Program-made: the position numbers and the translations under genes
The notes under the pieces: model-generated
What the model saw: only the letters and a program-made list of their open reading frames with translations
What the model was told of the DNA's origin: nothing
Databases searched by the model: none
DNA from: Deltaproteobacteria bacterium
GTDB taxonomy: Bacteria > JADJOY01
Assembly: GCA_016713535.1 (NCBI GenBank)
Contig: JADJOY010000020.1
Span: 62,001 to 126,000, forward strand
DNA: 64,000 bases
Direction of reading: 5' to 3'
Shown here: one piece after another, positions 18,260 to 25,505 of the stretch
How positions within the stretch are numbered: position 1 is the stretch's first letter
Layout: each line of letters begins with the position of its first letter

Positions 18260-18676
18260 GTTTTTCGGGGGGCTGTTCCAGCCCCCCGCCCGCCGGGAGT
18301 GAATCCCGGCGGGGCCCACCCCCGAGGCACTCGCTGCGCTCGTGGCGTCGCGCTGCGACGCGCAGAGTGCCAAGTCCACCCGTGGCGCGAGCCGGCCGAG
18401 TGGCTTCGCGCTCGAGCACGTTCCAGCCCCCCGCCCGCCGGGAGTGAATCCCGGCGGGGCCCACCCGAGGCACTCGCTACGCTCGTGGCGTCGCGCTGCG
18501 ACGGGGGATGGAACCCCCGTCGCTACGATCCTCTTCGTAGCGCGGGGGGCTCCGCCCCCCCGCGGCGCGTCGCTCTCGCGCGATTGCTTCACGGGCCCGA
18601 GGGGAGGAGCACGCGTTGCGTGCCCGGCGATACGCGAGGGCGTCGCAGCGACGGTCCCGTCGATCTCCGCGCGGCG
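18260..18676. repeat. Convergent gap packed with palindromic and direct repeats
   Basis: This 417-base gap has no gene. It contains an approximately 82-base direct repeat (18277-18360 and 18421-18502, differing by a two-base indel and at least one substitution). Each copy carries the perfect palindrome CCCGCCGGGA/TCCCGGCGGG (first at 18289-18313). A separate hairpin, GGGGGGCT/AGCCCCCC, lies at 18267-18287. The second direct repeat runs into a complete three-hairpin element (18498-18564), and a GGCACGCGTTGCGTGCC-like palindrome lies at 18606-18626. The whole gap looks like several copies of intergenic repeats stacked together. Confidence 0.75.
18498..18564. repeat. Three-hairpin intergenic repeat, copy 2
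   Basis: GCGACGGGGG/CCCCCGTCGC (18498-18507/18514-18523), GCTACGA/TCGTAGC (18522-18528/18535-18541) and CGCGGGGGG/CCCCCCGCG (18541-18549/18556-18564) follow in tandem. It is the inverse orientation of the copy at 1457-1522. The sequence to its right (GGCGCGTCGCT) is also shared with the copies at 1440 and 22166. Confidence 0.8.
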
Positions 18677-19756
18677 TCACACTCGTGATCGCGGCCGCCA
18701 CCCTCGGAGATCGACGAACCGGTACGCCCCGGAGAGCCGCCGCCCGGCGCGCATCGCGGCTCGCGCCGACGGCTCGTTGCCCTCGACGACGTGGCCGTAG
18801 AGGACCGCGTCGTCGGGTGCGTCGACCAGGTCGGCCATGCGCCGGTGGACGTGCGCCGCGAGGCCCCGTCCTCGCGCCGCCGCCGTGAGCGCGGCCTCGA
18901 GCACGCACAGGCCGTCGAAGAAGAGCTCGCTCGTCGGCGTGTAGGCGAACAACCCCGCCCACTCGCCGTCGAGGTGCACCTCCACGACCAACCCGTTCCG
19001 CGCCGCAGCCGAGAGGTCGTCTTGCTCCTCGTGCCACACCGAGCGTGGCCGATGGATCGGCGATCGACCTCGTAGCTCTTCGTAGACCTCGCGGTAGCGC
19101 GCGTAGCTGTCGCTCGAGACCGCCTCGACGCGCGTCACCTCGATCGCGGTTGAGCTCGGCGGTAGCTCGACCGAGCGGAGCTGCCCGAGGGTGGCGGCGA
19201 AGATGCGCACGTCACACGCGACGCGACGGTGACTGAGCGCGCGCAGCTCGCCGTCGTCGGGGTCGAAGATCCGGATCGCGCGCGGCGCCAGGTGGGCATA
19301 GGCGTCCGCGAGCGCGCGCTCGACGATCTCCCAGCCGTTGCGGTCCACGATCGAGATGGTCGAGTGGTCGATCTGGACGAACGGCCAGTCGAGGTCGCCG
19401 CCGCGAAACCTGAGCGACGTCACCAGCCACTGCGCCACTCCGATCGGCAGCAGCTTGAACGCGTAGTCCTCGAGCTCGGCGCCGGCGAGCGGACAGGCGC
19501 GGCGGAACTCGCGCGCGAACTCGATGTTCGCGACGCGCGCCAGGTCCTCGCGCACCTGCCGCTCCGCTGCATCCCGCAGCCGCCGCGGGGCGACCTCGTG
19601 ACGCAGCCACGCCGGCGCGAGTCCGAGCTGGCGCTCGACGCAGCCGTCCACCAGCGTCTCGCTGACGCTCCAGCTCGCGTGCATGTCGATATCGTAGCCC
19701 CAAGTCGCGACCCGCGCTCTCGGCAGGATTTGCGGGATCGCGCCGTCGGGTGACAC
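18677..19756 (-). CDS. Uncharacterised protein with GNAT-like C-terminal domain
   Basis: The product has 359 residues from the GTG at 19756; an ATG at 19684 is an alternative start. The N-terminal 210 residues are unfamiliar, with a LLPIGVAQWLVTSLRFRGGDLDWPF segment. The C-terminal third (from about residue 215) resembles a GNAT acetyltransferase: VVEVHLDGEWAGLF, ALTAAARGRGLAAHVHRRM (the R/Q-x2-G-x-G/A acetyl-CoA loop would be ARGRGLA) and GNEPSARAAMRAGRR. It is divergent from a second GNAT gene 53 bases away. I infer an acyltransferase; the substrate is unknown. Confidence 0.55.
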   Translation of the reverse strand: MSPDGAIPQILPRARVATWGYDIDMHASWSVSETLVDGCVERQLGLAPAWLRHEVAPRRLRDAAERQVREDLARVANIEFAREFRRACPLAGAELEDYAFKLLPIGVAQWLVTSLRFRGGDLDWPFVQIDHSTISIVDRNGWEIVERALADAYAHLAPRAIRIFDPDDGELRALSHRRVACDVRIFAATLGQLRSVELPPSSTAIEVTRVEAVSSDSYARYREVYEELRGRSPIHRPRSVWHEEQDDLSAAARNGLVVEVHLDGEWAGLFAYTPTSELFFDGLCVLEAALTAAARGRGLAAHVHRRMADLVDAPDDAVLYGHVVEGNEPSARAAMRAGRRLSGAYRFVDLRGWRPRSRV

Positions 19757-19809
19757 GCTCGCCGGCTCGCGGCGGGGCGGTCCCCGCCACGCGGGAGGAG
19801 GAGCCCGTC

Positions 19810-20394
19810 ATGGACGTGAGGCCAGTCACCCTCGAAGGTCGCTTCGTGTCGCTGGTGCCCATGGAGGCCGCTCACGCCGACGCGTTCGTGGAGATCGGCC
19901 TCGGCCACGACCTCTTCCGGTGGTACCCGTGGGCGGTCGAGACCGAGCCCGACATGCGCGAGTTCATCGCGCGGATCCTGCGCTTCCGCGACGAGGGCAC
20001 GTGGCTGCCGTTCACGACGATCGACCGCGCGAGTGGACGCATCGCCGGCTCCACGAGCTTCCTCGCCATCGACCGCGGCCACCGTCGCCTCGAGATCGGC
20101 TCCACCTGGCTCGCGCCCGAGTGGCAGCGCACCCGCTGCAACACCGAGGCGAAGTACCTCCAGCTCCGCCACTGCTTCGAGGACCTCGGCTGCGTCCGCG
20201 TCGAGTTCAAGACCGACTCGCTGAACGAGCGCTCGCGCGCAGCGCTGCTCAGGATCGGTGCGGTCGAGGAAGGCACCTTCCGGAACCACATGATCTGCCC
20301 GGGGCCGCGCCTCCGGCACAGCGTCTACTTCAGCGTCATCGACTCGGACTGGCCCGCCGTGAAGCGCCAGCTCGAGGACAAGCTCGCGCGGTAG
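19810..20394 (+). CDS. GNAT acetyltransferase, RimJ/RimL type
   Basis: The ATG at 19810 has a strong GGGAGGAGGAG upstream. The 194-residue product follows the RimJ/RimL layout: LEGRFVSLVPMEAAHADAF at the N-terminus, then FTTIDRASGRIAGSTSFL. LEIGSTWLAPEWQRTRCNTEAKYLQL supplies the acetyl-CoA-binding loop (with Arg-Thr in place of the usual Gly). VEFKTDSLNERSRAALLRIGAVEEG and RHSVYFSVIDSDW complete the fold. It probably acetylates a protein N-terminus or a small amine. It is divergent from the neighbouring GNAT-like gene. Confidence 0.88.
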   Translation: MDVRPVTLEGRFVSLVPMEAAHADAFVEIGLGHDLFRWYPWAVETEPDMREFIARILRFRDEGTWLPFTTIDRASGRIAGSTSFLAIDRGHRRLEIGSTWLAPEWQRTRCNTEAKYLQLRHCFEDLGCVRVEFKTDSLNERSRAALLRIGAVEEGTFRNHMICPGPRLRHSVYFSVIDSDWPAVKRQLEDKLAR

Positions 20395-20492
20395 AGGCCG
20401 TCGGCGGGGCGCGCGGCTGCGCTCCTGCCGAGACGCGACGACTCCCCCGCCCGAGCGGGTACCCGGGAGACTCGACGCACCAACTTAAAGAG

Positions 20493-20525
20493 TGACTTGT
20501 CAGTTTGTTTTCGTGTTGCTAGGAT
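20493..20525 (+). promoter_or_regulatory. Promoter and operator-like palindrome of the TetR gene
   Basis: TTGTCA (20497-20502) and TAGGAT (20520-20525) are separated by 17 bases, and the ATG follows seven bases later, so transcription could begin at or next to the start codon. The perfect palindrome TGAC-TT-GTCA (20493-20502) overlaps the -35, a natural place for autorepression. The stretch is clearly less GC-rich than its surroundings. Confidence 0.55.
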
Positions 20526-20532
20526 CGCGGAC

Positions 20533-21213
20533 ATGAAGACGTCCACCATGGCGGCCGCCCGCACGGTTTCCCCCGCGGCACGCAGGGCTCCCGCGGCGCG
20601 CCGCCGCACCCAGGCCGAGCGTCGCGCGACCACGCGCGCGCGCCTCCTCGAGGCGGCACTCGATGCGCTCGTCGAGCACGGCTACGCGGGCTTCACCACG
20701 ACGGTCGTGGGCAAGACCGCGGGCCTCAGCCAGGGCGCCCTGTTCCTCCACTTCCCGACCAAGTCCGTGCTGCTCGCCGCCACCATCGAGCATCTCTTCC
20801 TCGACATGGTGAGCGCCTACGAGAAGCGCTTCGCGCGCCTCGACGGAGCCCGCGACCGCCTCACCAGCGCGCTCGAGCTGCTGTGGGACGTGTTCCAGGA
20901 TCCGCGGCTCCTCGCCGCCTTCGAGCTCTTCACCGCGTCGCGCACCGACGGCGAGCTGCGCGCCAGCCTGGCCCCCGTCCTCGCCCGCCACGGCGAGAAC
21001 CTGCGCGCCGTCGCGGCGGCGCTGCTCCCGGAGGCGGCGGCGCAGCCGGAGCGCTTCGAGCTCTGCGTCGGCCTCGTGATGATGGCCATGCAGGGCATGG
21101 CGCTGAGCTCGATCGTGGAGCCGGCGAGCGACCGCGCCCGCCCGGCGATCCCCTTCCTCACCGAGGCCTACCACCGCCTGCTCGCGCCCGCGCCATCGCG
21201 GGCCGGACGCTGA
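20533..21213 (+). CDS. TetR/AcrR family transcriptional regulator
   Basis: The 226-residue product has a basic N-terminal tail. The TetR helix-turn-helix follows at about residues 35-80 (RARLLEAALDALVEHGYAGFTTTVVGKTAGLSQGALFLHFPTK, given here as two parts: RARLLEAALDALVEHGYAG and then TTVVGKTAGLSQGALFLHF). The C-terminal ligand-binding domain is helical. I prefer the ATG at 20533 over the GTG at 20497 because the latter falls inside the promoter. It lies 37 bases upstream of the sterol-desaturase family gene and is parallel to it, so that gene may be the regulated target. Confidence 0.88.
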   Translation: MKTSTMAAARTVSPAARRAPAARRRTQAERRATTRARLLEAALDALVEHGYAGFTTTVVGKTAGLSQGALFLHFPTKSVLLAATIEHLFLDMVSAYEKRFARLDGARDRLTSALELLWDVFQDPRLLAAFELFTASRTDGELRASLAPVLARHGENLRAVAAALLPEAAAQPERFELCVGLVMMAMQGMALSSIVEPASDRARPAIPFLTEAYHRLLAPAPSRAGR

Positions 21214-21250
21214 CCCCACCGACCTCGCCCCCCGAACCACGAAGGCCGCC

Positions 21251-22121
21251 ATGCAAAGCAACCCGATCTACTACGCCATCCCGTTCTTCTTCGCGACCAT
21301 GCTCGGCGAGGCGCTCTGGCTGCGCCGCGACCGCAGTCGCGGACGTCCCTACGAGACCCGCGACACCGCGGCGAGCCTGTCGATGGGTGTGGGCTACCTG
21401 GTGGTGGCGCTCTTCTGGAAAGGGGTCGAGCTCGCGATCTTCTCGGCCTTCTACCAGGTCCGGCTCTTCGATCCCAGGTACCGGTCCGTGGGCGTGGCTG
21501 GCGGTGATGATCGGCTGGGACCTCTGCTACTACGCCTACCATCGCGCAGGACACGTGGTGCGGCTCTTCTGGGCCACGCACGTGAACCACCACTCGAGCC
21601 AGCGCTACAACCTCTCGACCGCGCTGCGCCAGACCTGGACGCCCTACCTCGGCTTCGTCTTCTACGTGCCGCTCGCGATCCTCGGCTTCCGCCCCGAGAT
21701 GATCCTGATCGCGGGCGCCTGGAACCTGCTCTACCAGTACTGGATCCACACCGAGGTGGTCGATCGCCTACCGGCGTGGTTCGAGGCGGTCTTCAACACG
21801 CCGTCCCACCACCGCGTCCACCACGGCACCAACGCCGAGTACCTCGACAGGAACTACGCCGGGATCCTGATCGTGTGGGACAAGATGTTCGGCACCTTCG
21901 AGCCCGAGGTGGCGCGGCCGATCTACGGACTCACCAAGAACATCGAGACGTACAATCCGGTGGACGTGGCCTTCCACGAATGGCGGGCGATGTTCCGCGA
22001 CGTCGCGCGCGCGACGCGCTGGACGGACCGCCTCCACCTGCTGTTCAGCCACCCCGGCTGGAAGCCAGCGGGCGTGTCGAGCGCCGACGAGCTCGCCTCG
22101 CTTCCCAGCGCGGCGGCCTGA
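21251..22121 (+). CDS. Sterol desaturase / fatty acid hydroxylase family membrane protein (apparent frameshift)
   Basis: The N-terminal 75 residues (two membrane helices; IPFFFATMLGEALW, GVGYLVVALFWKGVEL) are in one frame. The rest continues in another frame from about 21475. Deleting one C from the CCC at 21473-21475 gives an uninterrupted product of about 289 residues. The later part holds the di-iron histidine clusters of the superfamily: YHRAGH, HVNHHSSQRYN and HHRVHHGTN. The enzyme uses oxygen to hydroxylate or desaturate a lipid at the membrane. The substrate (sterol, hopanoid or fatty acid) is not determined by these motifs. All catalytic histidines lie downstream of the break, so a true frameshift would abolish activity. 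Confidence 0.8.
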
Positions 22122-22165
22122 CGCGTCGTCATCGGACCGCCGGAGCCGATCCATCGTTTTCGTGG

Positions 22166-22189
22166 CGCGGGGGGCTCCGTCCCCCCGCG
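22166..22189. repeat. Partial copy of the intergenic repeat (one hairpin)
   Basis: CGCGGGGGG pairs with CCCCCCGCG around a six-base loop, followed by GCGCTTCGCT as in the copies at 1440 and 18564. Only this hairpin is conserved; the TCGTAGC arm is reduced to TCGTGGC. It lies between convergent genes (stops at 22121 and 22278). Confidence 0.7.
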
Positions 22190-22277
22190 GCGCTTCGCTC
22201 TTGCCCGAGGTCTTCACGGCCTCTCCGTCGGGCCGCTCCACCTCCGAGTCCTCGCGGCGGCGCGAACGGTTCCCCTC

Positions 22278-22706
22278 TCAGCCGTCCGGCACCACGACCA
22301 CGACGTTGTTGCCGTTTTGATTCGGGAACCCGGTCGCGAGCCAGTAGGTGAACTCGATCCGGATCCGGTAGCGCCCGGGGGCCGCGTCGTCGTGGGCCCT
22401 CACCGCGACGTTCGCCGAGCACTCGTGCGAGCCCGACTTGCCCAGGCCGTGGATGGCCACGTCGAGCTCCGCGAGCGCCGTCTGGGTGTCGAAGTTGCCG
22501 AGGTCCGGAAACGCGAGCAGGCACTCGAGCACGTCGCGGATGCCGTCGTGACCGTTCGACGTGTCGACTCGCAGCACCAGCTCCGCTTCCTCGCCAGGCG
22601 CGAGCTCGAGCTCCGCCCGCGGCTCGTCGTTGTCACCACACGAAGGGAGAGCGAGCGCCGCGAGTGCCCCGACCGTCGCCGCCGCGATCCGCGCGCGCCG
22701 TCTCAT
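22278..22706 (-). CDS. Small lipoprotein, unknown function
   Basis: The 142-residue product starts with a lipoprotein signal (VGALAALALPSC). An Asp/Glu-rich strand pattern follows, reminiscent of an Ig-like or PPC-type beta-sandwich (ELAPGEEAELVLRVDT ... APGRYRIRIEFTYWLATG). Its ATG overlaps the TGA of maiA (ATGA), making it the last gene of the homogentisate operon. Nothing in it suggests a catabolic enzyme; it may be carried along by operon position. No homologous family recognised. Confidence 0.6.
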   Translation of the reverse strand: MRRRARIAAATVGALAALALPSCGDNDEPRAELELAPGEEAELVLRVDTSNGHDGIRDVLECLLAFPDLGNFDTQTALAELDVAIHGLGKSGSHECSANVAVRAHDDAAPGRYRIRIEFTYWLATGFPNQNGNNVVVVVPDG

Positions 22707-23344
22707 GGCCGGGCATCCGGCTGCTGGTCGGGGTGCGCCTTCTGGAAGGACTCGAGCGCCAGGCACTCGGCCTCGATCCGGGTGAGGGTCGGAAAGGCTT
22801 CCAGATCGCACTCCACGCGGCGTGCGTTGCCGAGCTGCGGCACCAGCAGCACGTCGGCCATCGTCACCCGATCTCCGTGGCAGAACCGTCCCGTCGACGG
22901 GCTGCGCGCCACCAGCTCCTCGAACGCCGCGAGACCCGCCGTCATCCAGTGACGGAACCACGTGAGGCGCTCCTCCTCGGTGTGACCGAGCTTCTCGATC
23001 AGGTAGAGACCGACGCGGGTGTTCTGGAGCGGGTGGACGTCACACGCGATCAGGTCCGCGAGCGCCCGCACCCGCGCCCGTTCGTGAGGCGGCGTGGGCA
23101 GGAGCGGCGGCGAGGGATGTGTCTCCTCGAGGTACTCGAGGATCGCGAGCGACTGGTGGAAGAGCCGGTCGCCATCCACGAGCGTCGGCACCAGGCCCTG
23201 CGGGTTCACGTCACGGTACCTCGCGTCGAGCTGCTCGCCCGCGAGCAGATTGATCGGAACGACCTCGAAGGGGATGCCCTTGTGGTGGAGCGCGATCCGC
23301 ACCCGGTAGACCGCCGACGACCGCCAGTACCCGTAGAGCTTCAT
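22703..23344 (-). CDS. maiA: Maleylacetoacetate isomerase
   Basis: The 213-residue zeta-class glutathione transferase begins MKLYGYWRSSAVYRVRIAL, which contains the SSxxxRVRIAL glutathione-activating signature. NPQGLVPTLVDG and QSLAILEYLEE complete the thioredoxin-like domain, and a helical C-terminal domain ends with RVECDLEAFPTL. It isomerises 4-maleylacetoacetate to 4-fumarylacetoacetate, the step between HmgA and FahA. Its start overlaps the fahA stop and its stop overlaps the lipoprotein start, so translation is probably coupled along the operon. Confidence 0.95.
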   Translation of the reverse strand: MKLYGYWRSSAVYRVRIALHHKGIPFEVVPINLLAGEQLDARYRDVNPQGLVPTLVDGDRLFHQSLAILEYLEETHPSPPLLPTPPHERARVRALADLIACDVHPLQNTRVGLYLIEKLGHTEEERLTWFRHWMTAGLAAFEELVARSPSTGRFCHGDRVTMADVLLVPQLGNARRVECDLEAFPTLTRIEAECLALESFQKAHPDQQPDARP

Positions 23345-24348
23345 CCGTCCTCCCCCGCCTCGCCGCCGGCGCGCGCCACCACGCGCTGCTCGATGGCACC
23401 GAAGAGCGAGCGGCCCTGGTGGTCTAGCATCTCGATCCGCACCACATCACCGGGCGCCAGGAACGGCGTGCTCGCCGCGCCCCGGTCGAGGAGCTCGAGC
23501 ATCCGCCGCTCCGCGAGGCAACTCGAGCCACGGCTGCGGTCGCGGTTCGAGACGGTACCGGAGCCGAGGATCGTGCCGGCGCCGAGGCGACGCGTGCGCG
23601 CCGCGTGCGCGATCAGCGTCGGGAAGTCGAAGTCCATGTCGGCACCGGCATCCGGGCGGCCGAAGAGGGCCCCGTTCAGGTGCGTCACGAGCGGCGCGTG
23701 AACGCGCCGCCCGTCCCACGCCTCGCCGAGCTCGTCGAGCGTGGCGAACACGGGTGAGAACGCACTCGACGGCTTGCTCTGGAAGAAGCCGAAACCCTTG
23801 GCGAGCTCGGCCGGGATGAGGTTGCGGAGCGAGACGTCGTTGACGAGGCCGATGAGGCGGATCCGCGAGCCGGCCGCCGCCGGCGTCGCACCCCGCGCGA
23901 CGTCGTCCGTCACGACCACCACCTCGGCCTCGAAGTCGAGGCCCCACGCCGGGTCGACGCACTCGATGGGATCGTGCGCCCCGAGCATCGTGTCCGAGCC
24001 GCCCTGGTAGAGCAGCGGGTCGGTACGCAGCTCCGCCGGCAGCTCGACTCCCCTTGCCTTCCGTACCAGCTCGACGTGGTTGAGGTAGGCGCTGCCGTCC
24101 GCCCACTGGTAGGCGCGCGGCAGCGGCGCCGCGAGCTCGGCGGCGTCGAGGTGGAAGACGTCCTCGCCGCGTCCCTCTTCGAGCGCCGCCGCGACCTCCG
24201 CGAGGCGCGGCGCGATCGCGTCCCAGTCGTCGAGGGCGTGCTGGAGCGTGGGACAGAGGTCGAGCGGCGCGACCGCCAGCCGCAGGTCGCGCGACACCAC
24301 GACCAGCGTGCCGTCACGACCGCCGGTGCGCAGACTGCCGAGCTTCAC
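23341..24348 (-). CDS. fahA: Fumarylacetoacetate hydrolase
   Basis: I chose the GTG at 24348 because bacterial FAH proteins start with (M)KLGSLRTGGRDGTLVVVS-like sequence and it overlaps the hmgA stop. The 335-residue product has the small N-terminal domain and the FAH fold. Metal-site segments include WGLDFEAEVVVV and VTDDV, and the RLIGLVNDVSLRN and GSGTVSNRDRSRGSSCLAE segments near the active site are intact. It cleaves fumarylacetoacetate to fumarate and acetoacetate, the last step of tyrosine catabolism, in the cytoplasm. Confidence 0.95.
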   Translation of the reverse strand: MKLGSLRTGGRDGTLVVVSRDLRLAVAPLDLCPTLQHALDDWDAIAPRLAEVAAALEEGRGEDVFHLDAAELAAPLPRAYQWADGSAYLNHVELVRKARGVELPAELRTDPLLYQGGSDTMLGAHDPIECVDPAWGLDFEAEVVVVTDDVARGATPAAAGSRIRLIGLVNDVSLRNLIPAELAKGFGFFQSKPSSAFSPVFATLDELGEAWDGRRVHAPLVTHLNGALFGRPDAGADMDFDFPTLIAHAARTRRLGAGTILGSGTVSNRDRSRGSSCLAERRMLELLDRGAASTPFLAPGDVVRIEMLDHQGRSLFGAIEQRVVARAGGEAGEDG

Positions 24349-25505
24349 CGCGGCGCCGATCCCGGCGGCGCGCCCGCGCCACCCTCCGCTCGCCACGAGT
24401 CCACGTATCCCTCCCACTCCACACCGTCCGGCAGCACCGCGGGACGGAGCGCGTCGCGCGCGTCGATCATCACCGCGACCTCGTCGGTCTCGGCGCGAGT
24501 CCCCCGCTCGGCGGCGGCCAGAGCACTCGGGTGTGGCCCGTGGGTGAAGCCCGCGGGGTGGAAGGTCACCATGCCGGGGTGGACGTGGTCACGGCTCACG
24601 AACGTGCCGCGATGGTAGAAGAGCACCTCGTCGTAGTCGTCGTTGTTGTGGAAGAAGGGAAGCTTGAGCGCGCCGGGATCGCGCTCGAGCGGCCGCGGCA
24701 CGAACGTGCACACCACGAACCGCTCGCTCACGAAGGTGGTGTGAATGGACGGCGGCAGGTGCATGCGGGCGCTCACGATCGGACGGATGTCGCGCCAGTT
24801 GAGGCGCACCGGCGCGTGATCGCCGTGCCAGCCCACCGCGTCGAGCGGGTTGAACGGGAACGTCACGGTGCTCAGCGCTCCCTGGCGCCGGATCACCACG
24901 CGCCACACCTCGTCGCGCTGCTGGGCGCGGAAAGCGTCGTCGAGCGCGGGGACGTCGAGGACCGCCGGATCGAAGAGCGCGTGGCGCCCGATCAGCCCTC
25001 GGTCGGGCAACCCGTAGCTATCGCCGGTGGCCTCGACCAGCAGCAGCGTCGCGTCGCCGGCCGGCTCGAGCCTCCACATCGTTCCGCGCGGCAGCACCAG
25101 GTAGTCGCCCTCGCGTAGCGTGAGGTGTCCGTAGTCGCAGAAGAGCTCGCCACCCCCCTCGTGCACGAACAGCAGGTCGTCGCCGTCACCGTTGCGGATC
25201 AGGCTCTCCATCGCCCCGTCGGTGTGCCACCACCGGATGCGGAGCGCGGCGCTCGCCAGCACCTCGGGCGCGTCCCACGGCGAGCGGCGGCGCGCGCCGA
25301 GCCGGGTGAGGTCGAACGCGCGCGGCCGTAGCGGACCCTCCCAGCTCGTCCAGGCGGTCGGGGGATGACGGTGGTGCATGTGGGTGGCGGCGCCGTAGAA
25401 CCCGTCGCGCCCGAGCTCGCGCTCGAACGTGCCGGCCGGCAGATCGGCGTGCGCCTGGCGCGAGGCCGTCCCCTCGCGGCGCGACGCCGGGAAGCTGCGC
25501 TTCAC
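24345..25505 (-). CDS. hmgA: Homogentisate 1,2-dioxygenase (short bacterial type)
   Basis: The GTG at 25505 overlaps the stop of the upstream fusion gene (GTGA). The 386-residue product matches the shorter HGD type: SRQAHADLPAGTFERELG, HHRHPPTAWTSWEGPLRPR, an N-terminal cupin (LFVHEGGGELFCDYGHLTLR). A C-terminal catalytic cupin follows with DYDEVLFYHRGTF and HPGMVTFHPAGFTHGPHP, which contain the expected His/Glu iron ligands. It opens homogentisate to 4-maleylacetoacetate. Its position between HPPD and FAH confirms the role. Confidence 0.93.
   Translation of the reverse strand: MKRSFPASRREGTASRQAHADLPAGTFERELGRDGFYGAATHMHHRHPPTAWTSWEGPLRPRAFDLTRLGARRRSPWDAPEVLASAALRIRWWHTDGAMESLIRNGDGDDLLFVHEGGGELFCDYGHLTLREGDYLVLPRGTMWRLEPAGDATLLLVEATGDSYGLPDRGLIGRHALFDPAVLDVPALDDAFRAQQRDEVWRVVIRRQGALSTVTFPFNPLDAVGWHGDHAPVRLNWRDIRPIVSARMHLPPSIHTTFVSERFVVCTFVPRPLERDPGALKLPFFHNNDDYDEVLFYHRGTFVSRDHVHPGMVTFHPAGFTHGPHPSALAAAERGTRAETDEVAVMIDARDALRPAVLPDGVEWEGYVDSWRAEGGAGAPPGSAPR

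Noticed and set aside
18261-18287. TTTTT next to a strong GGGGGGCT hairpin as a Rho-independent terminator
   Set aside because: The T run is 5' of the hairpin on the plus strand, and on the minus strand it would be an A run, so it fits neither direction.
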